Shown: positions 13,652 to 15,755 of the stretch, piece after piece
Position numbering within the stretch: position 1 is the first letter of the stretch
Layout of the letters: each line of letters begins with the position of its first letter
Source: Dehalococcoidia bacterium
Lineage (GTDB): Bacteria; Chloroflexota; Dehalococcoidia; GIF9; AB-539-J10
DNA: 15,755 nt
NCBI GenBank assembly: GCA_023129815.1
Contig: JAGMBH010000051.1
Span: 1 to 15,755, forward strand
Reading direction: 5' to 3'
Translations under genes and position numbers: made by a program
The notes under the pieces: generated by a model
What the model saw: the letters and a program-made list of their open reading frames with translations, nothing else
The model's database searches: none
Told to the model about the DNA's origin: nothing

Positions 13652-13702
13652 ATATTGAAATATTCTTGGTATTACTATAACTTAAAAGAGAGTCAAAATC
13701 AA
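13652..13702 (-). promoter_or_regulatory. Promoter and candidate operator of the AbrB/VapC module
   Basis: On the minus strand TTGATT (13702-13697) and TATAGT (13679-13674) are 17 bp apart. Downstream, at 13663-13652, lies ATATT-TC-AATAT, a candidate operator between the transcription start and the ribosome site. Confidence 0.5.
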
Positions 13703-13739
13703 GCTAATGTACTCGTTCAGTACCTTAGCGACACGTTCT

Positions 13740-13793
13740 CGTAGTGTCGGGGCTTGTCCCCGACCTGAGGCGGAGATGAACTCCGCCACTACG
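13740..13793. repeat. Type A two-hairpin junction element, copy 2
   Basis: It has the same closing stem and hairpins as copy 1 and lies inside the 207-bp block. Stem boundaries: closing 13740-13745 with 13788-13793, hairpins 13746-13764 and 13769-13787, linker 13765-13768. All three stems are directly adjacent. Confidence 0.88.
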
Positions 13794-13808
13794 ATTAGTT
13801 TCCCCTTT

Positions 13809-13859
13809 GTAGTACGACCCTTTAGGGTCGTGCGGCGCGAGGCTAAAGCCTCGCACTAC
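13809..13859. repeat. Type B two-hairpin junction element, copy 2
   Basis: Closing stem 13809-13813 with 13855-13859, hairpins 13814-13831 and 13837-13854, linker 13832-13836. It is identical to 359-409. Confidence 0.88.
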
Positions 13860-13922
13860 GAAGTTAAGCTGCTGCACGGCTCGCAATGACACGAACGAGC
13901 GTAAGCGAGGAATCCCAAAAAT

Positions 13923-13987
13923 GTAGTTGCCTGATTCATCAGGCCTAGTTTTACTAGGCACAGTGGCCCAATAAATTGGGCAACTAC
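13923..13987. repeat. Type C three-hairpin, cloverleaf-like junction element
   Basis: The closing stem GTAGTTG (13923-13929) pairs with CAACTAC (13981-13987). Inside are three arms: CCTGA/TCAGG (13930-13943), CCTAGT/ACTAGG (13944-13958) and CCCAAT/ATTGGG (13967-13980), with an 8-nt linker before the last. It forms a complete four-way junction with no unpaired base at three of the four corners. Six T residues follow (13988-13993), so it might also end plus-strand transcripts. The related left site (538-560) keeps only GTAGTTGCC. Confidence 0.75.
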
Positions 13988-14019
13988 TTTTTTAAACAAT
14001 CTCAGGATAATCAAATTGA

Positions 14020-14043
14020 CAGAGTCACTGCCTTCTGACTCTG
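14020..14043. other. 8-bp hairpin downstream of the protease gene
   Basis: CAGAGTCA and TGACTCTG flank an 8-nt loop. It sits 68 bp beyond the stop of the minus-strand protease gene, but no T-run follows on that strand, so terminator function is uncertain. The rest of 13988-14110 shows no gene. Confidence 0.4.
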
Positions 14044-14110
14044 CTTCTAAGATTATTGCTGACCAGTTACTGAGGAGCGCTACAACTATTGGAGCAAAGA
14101 GGCGAAGAGG

Positions 14111-15127
14111 CTAACTTAAGGATATTACCTTTGTCATCGCCTCCAGAGCACTGACACGCCCTTTTCCCATGCCCTCGGCGTTGATGGGATAGCAAGCATC
14201 TTCAATTGCCTGCCGCACTTCATCATTTATCAGGCCATTGCCGTTGGCATCCTCAGCCACACTGAAAACCAGGGCCGCCACGCCGGAGACATGAGCTACC
14301 GCTGAGGAGGTGCCACTTTTGTAACCATATTGGTTGTGGGGTAACTCAGAGTAAATGTTAAAACCCGGAGCTGCCACATCCACCCAATCGCCATGGCCAG
14401 ATAACAATGCCAGAGAGTCGCTTTCATCAGTAGCAGCCACGGCGAGGCAGTTGGCATAGTAAGCGGGATAGACTGGCGTTGACTTGCCTTCGTTGCCTGC
14501 CGCTGCCACAATTACCACTCCCTGCCTCCAGGCATAGTTTCCCGCCTCTTCCAAATCTGGTGACGATTTCATGCAAAGGCTTATGTTAATAACGTCGGCT
14601 CCGTGGTCTACTGCCCATATGATGCCTTTAGCTACCACCGATGTCTGGCACCTGCCTGTGTCATCAGCTACCTTAACGTTCATTAACTGACATTCAGGAG
14701 CGATGGCGGCAATGGTGCCAGCCATATGAGTCCCGTGCCCATAGAGGTCATTGCTTGTCGGGCTATCGGTGAAATTGACCTCGGCCACCAGTTTATCAGC
14801 CAAATCTTGATTACCCTCATCAATGCCAGTATCGAGGACGGCAACGATGATTGGCTGACCTCCTTTAGCTATGTGCCCCGCTTGGGGGGCCTCGATCCTA
14901 CTTATTCCCCAGCGCTGAGACAGATAGCTGTCATTGGAAGAATATGCTGCTTCAAGGGGGGAGGCGTAGCTTGGTGACTCGGCCTTGTTTACGTAGCTAT
15001 TATCAGAGGAGACATAGCTTATAGTGTCACTATTGGCGCTGGACACAGCGTCCTGGGAGACTGCCTCCAGATGCAACCAAAAGCCAGTTAGCAGTAATGG
15101 CATGACTAGGTATCTCAGTGCTCTCAC
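14111..15127 (-). CDS. Secreted subtilisin-like (S8) serine protease
   Basis: This 338-residue protein has an N-terminal hydrophobic segment (about 5-20, 'RYLVMPLLLTGFWLHL') that should export it, then a Ser- and Tyr-rich stretch (25-70) that may be linker or short propeptide. The catalytic domain runs from about 75 to the end: D99 ('VAVLDTGID'), H131 ('GHGTHMAG'), oxyanion N212 ('AAAGNEG') and S274 ('SGTSSAVAH'). The last motif usually reads GTSMA-PH; here Met and Pro are replaced by Ser and Ala. The triad is complete, so activity is likely. 'DANGNGLINDE' (293-303) looks like a calcium-binding loop. The start is GTG at 15127 without a clear ribosome site; the Met nine codons in is an alternative that shortens the signal. 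It probably degrades or processes extracellular protein. Confidence 0.9.
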   Translation of the reverse strand: MRALRYLVMPLLLTGFWLHLEAVSQDAVSSANSDTISYVSSDNSYVNKAESPSYASPLEAAYSSNDSYLSQRWGISRIEAPQAGHIAKGGQPIIVAVLDTGIDEGNQDLADKLVAEVNFTDSPTSNDLYGHGTHMAGTIAAIAPECQLMNVKVADDTGRCQTSVVAKGIIWAVDHGADVINISLCMKSSPDLEEAGNYAWRQGVVIVAAAGNEGKSTPVYPAYYANCLAVAATDESDSLALLSGHGDWVDVAAPGFNIYSELPHNQYGYKSGTSSAVAHVSGVAALVFSVAEDANGNGLINDEVRQAIEDACYPINAEGMGKGRVSALEAMTKVISLS

Positions 15128-15229
15128 GGCAGGTTAAATCTAACAGCCAGCTAGCTTGGTTGACATCACCTATTAGTACTGTTTTGCACTAGAAAATGGT
15201 CATATGACTTTTCTCCTACTACCTATTGA

Positions 15230-15442
15230 TTGGACAGAGGGAGAGGTGATACCTATGGCAAAGTCCCAGAAGGGTTGTCATTGCGGTATGTTTTTATGTC
15301 TTATGCCACTGTGGTGAGCCAAAACCCTGAACGCCGTGAAGGAAAAATAAGGCAGTCTTTGACCTTCTTTGAAGCTTTGACTGTGCTTGCCTTCGCCTAT
15401 TTCAGGAAATCATTTGATCAGGCGGCTCAAGCTAATGTCAGC
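15230..15442 (+). pseudogene. Probable remnant of folylpolyglutamate synthase (folC)
   Basis: In the frame beginning at 15230, residues 44-58 read 'LTFFEALTVLAFAYF', which closely follows the FolC/Mur-ligase hallmark (usually TTFEVLTALAFLYF). Earlier 'RGDTYGK' resembles the segment that normally directly precedes it, but about 30 unrelated residues lie between. The following region, where FolC has EVGLGGR-DATN, is degraded ('QAAQANVSIAGLCCQ'). No ATP-binding GTNGKGS motif is present. It appears to be a short, internally disrupted fragment. Chance similarity is possible, since only about 20 residues match. Confidence 0.4.
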
Positions 15443-15475
15443 ATAGCTGGGCTTTGCTGCCAGAGTGAAGGGCTG

Positions 15476-15670
15476 TTATGGTTTATGGTTATCGCCCTGC
15501 GTGATAAAGCTGTCTACATCTTCATGCTTGAACCTGCGGTCGCCTCTCGGCCCCAGCCGGTAGGCATGGAGCAGCCCTCTATTGGCCCAGTGCCTCACTG
15601 TGTTGGGATGAACATGGAGCAGAAGGGCTATCTCGGTAGTAGTCAGCATCCGCGAATTTCCTTTTATCAT
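15476..15670 (-). CDS. MerR/excisionase-type helix-turn-helix DNA-binding protein
   Basis: This 64-residue protein is almost wholly one winged helix-turn-helix (HTH_17 type): 'MLTTTEIALLLHVHPNTVRHWANRGLLHAYRLGPRGDRRFKHEDVDSFI' pattern, with recognition helix 'HPNTVRHWANRG' and the wing 'GPRGDRRF'. Proteins of this size act as excisionases for integrated elements or as small regulators; neither can be chosen from sequence. The ATG at 15670 is supported by GGGAGT 7 nt upstream. It reads toward the protease gene across the folC remnant, 348 nt away. The 15671-15755 stretch upstream shows no gene. Confidence 0.82.
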   Translation of the reverse strand: MIKGNSRMLTTTEIALLLHVHPNTVRHWANRGLLHAYRLGPRGDRRFKHEDVDSFITQGDNHKP

Positions 15671-15755
15671 GTCTCCACTCCCGTATCTTCACAGAACATC
15701 ATTTAACCTAACATTAACTTAATTTCTTGTCTATCCCCGAAAAGTCCTGGGCATT

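Larger units (their letters stand above)
13710..13916. repeat. 207-bp repeat block, right copy (partner 260-466)
   Basis: It differs from the left copy at two positions only. Its first 25 bp (13710-13734) also resemble 12703-12727, matching at about 19 of 25 positions, 1007 bp away on the other side of the vapBC module. The last 36 bp are the start of a TCGCAATGACA-type element, cut off at AATCCC. Confidence 0.95.

Noticed and set aside
15128..15145. Single GGTTAA word upstream of the protease gene as a Pho-like site
   Set aside because: Only one unit and no phased array or correctly spaced -10; likewise the pair near 15704-15716 is in the opposite orientation.
15255..15317. Short plus-strand ORF of 20 codons, with C-H-C and a good GAGAGGTG ribosome site
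   Set aside because: It lies within the probable folC remnant and has no conservation evidence; a 20-codon ORF arises easily by chance.

Overview
The window looks like bacterial accessory DNA from an uncultured environmental lineage, most likely Chloroflexota (Dehalococcoidia-like). That placement is inference. It rests on the repeat-rich intergenic DNA, the secreted proteins built from short 'TTGATLNG…TYYFRAKAVGDGTSYG' fibronectin-like modules, and the mix of TldD, GAF and PhoB-type genes. No rRNA, tRNA, CRISPR array or transposase gene was seen. Most genes are on the minus strand; the only confident plus-strand genes form a cluster of toxin-antitoxin-type genes at 5054-7021.

Layout. (1) 1-679: a broken copy of a small DUF5658-type membrane protein gene, then a block of hairpin repeats. 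(2) 680-4657 (-): a large secreted beta-helix/fibronectin-like protein and, downstream, a GAF protein with a degenerate histidine-kinase stub. (3) 5054-7021 (+): three small two-gene modules, mazEF, DUF4258/DUF2283, and DUF104/mazF. (4) 7090-10608 (-): a second large secreted protein, paralogous to the first, below an OmpR/PhoB-family response regulator. (5) 10788-12645 (-): a TldD-family peptidase carrying an in-frame repeat insertion, and an intact DUF5658 gene. (6) 12690-13987: more hairpin repeats around an AbrB/VapC module. (7) 14111-15670 (-): a secreted subtilisin-like protease, a probable folC remnant and a MerR/excisionase-type HTH protein.

How the parts connect. The two surface-protein genes are a segmental duplication. 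Their signal peptides, ends, about 120-nt leaders and promoters are nearly identical while the middles differ. Each promoter has the same design: a -10 hexamer and, exactly 10 bp upstream, an array of CTTAACC repeats at 10-12 bp spacing (4 copies in one, 6 in the other). This resembles Pho boxes read by PhoB/SphR-type regulators, and an OmpR/PhoB-family regulator lies directly upstream of the second gene. A regulator-controlled switch of surface proteins is therefore a concrete hypothesis.

The window is also shaped by repeats. A DUF5658 direct repeat (1-247 and 12444-12689) brackets about 12.4 kb. A 207-bp repeat block (260-466 and 13710-13916) differs at only two positions. Several intergenic elements share one fold: a GTAGT…ACTAC closing stem around two or three adjacent hairpins. 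These may be an undescribed family of mobile or structural multi-arm DNA elements.
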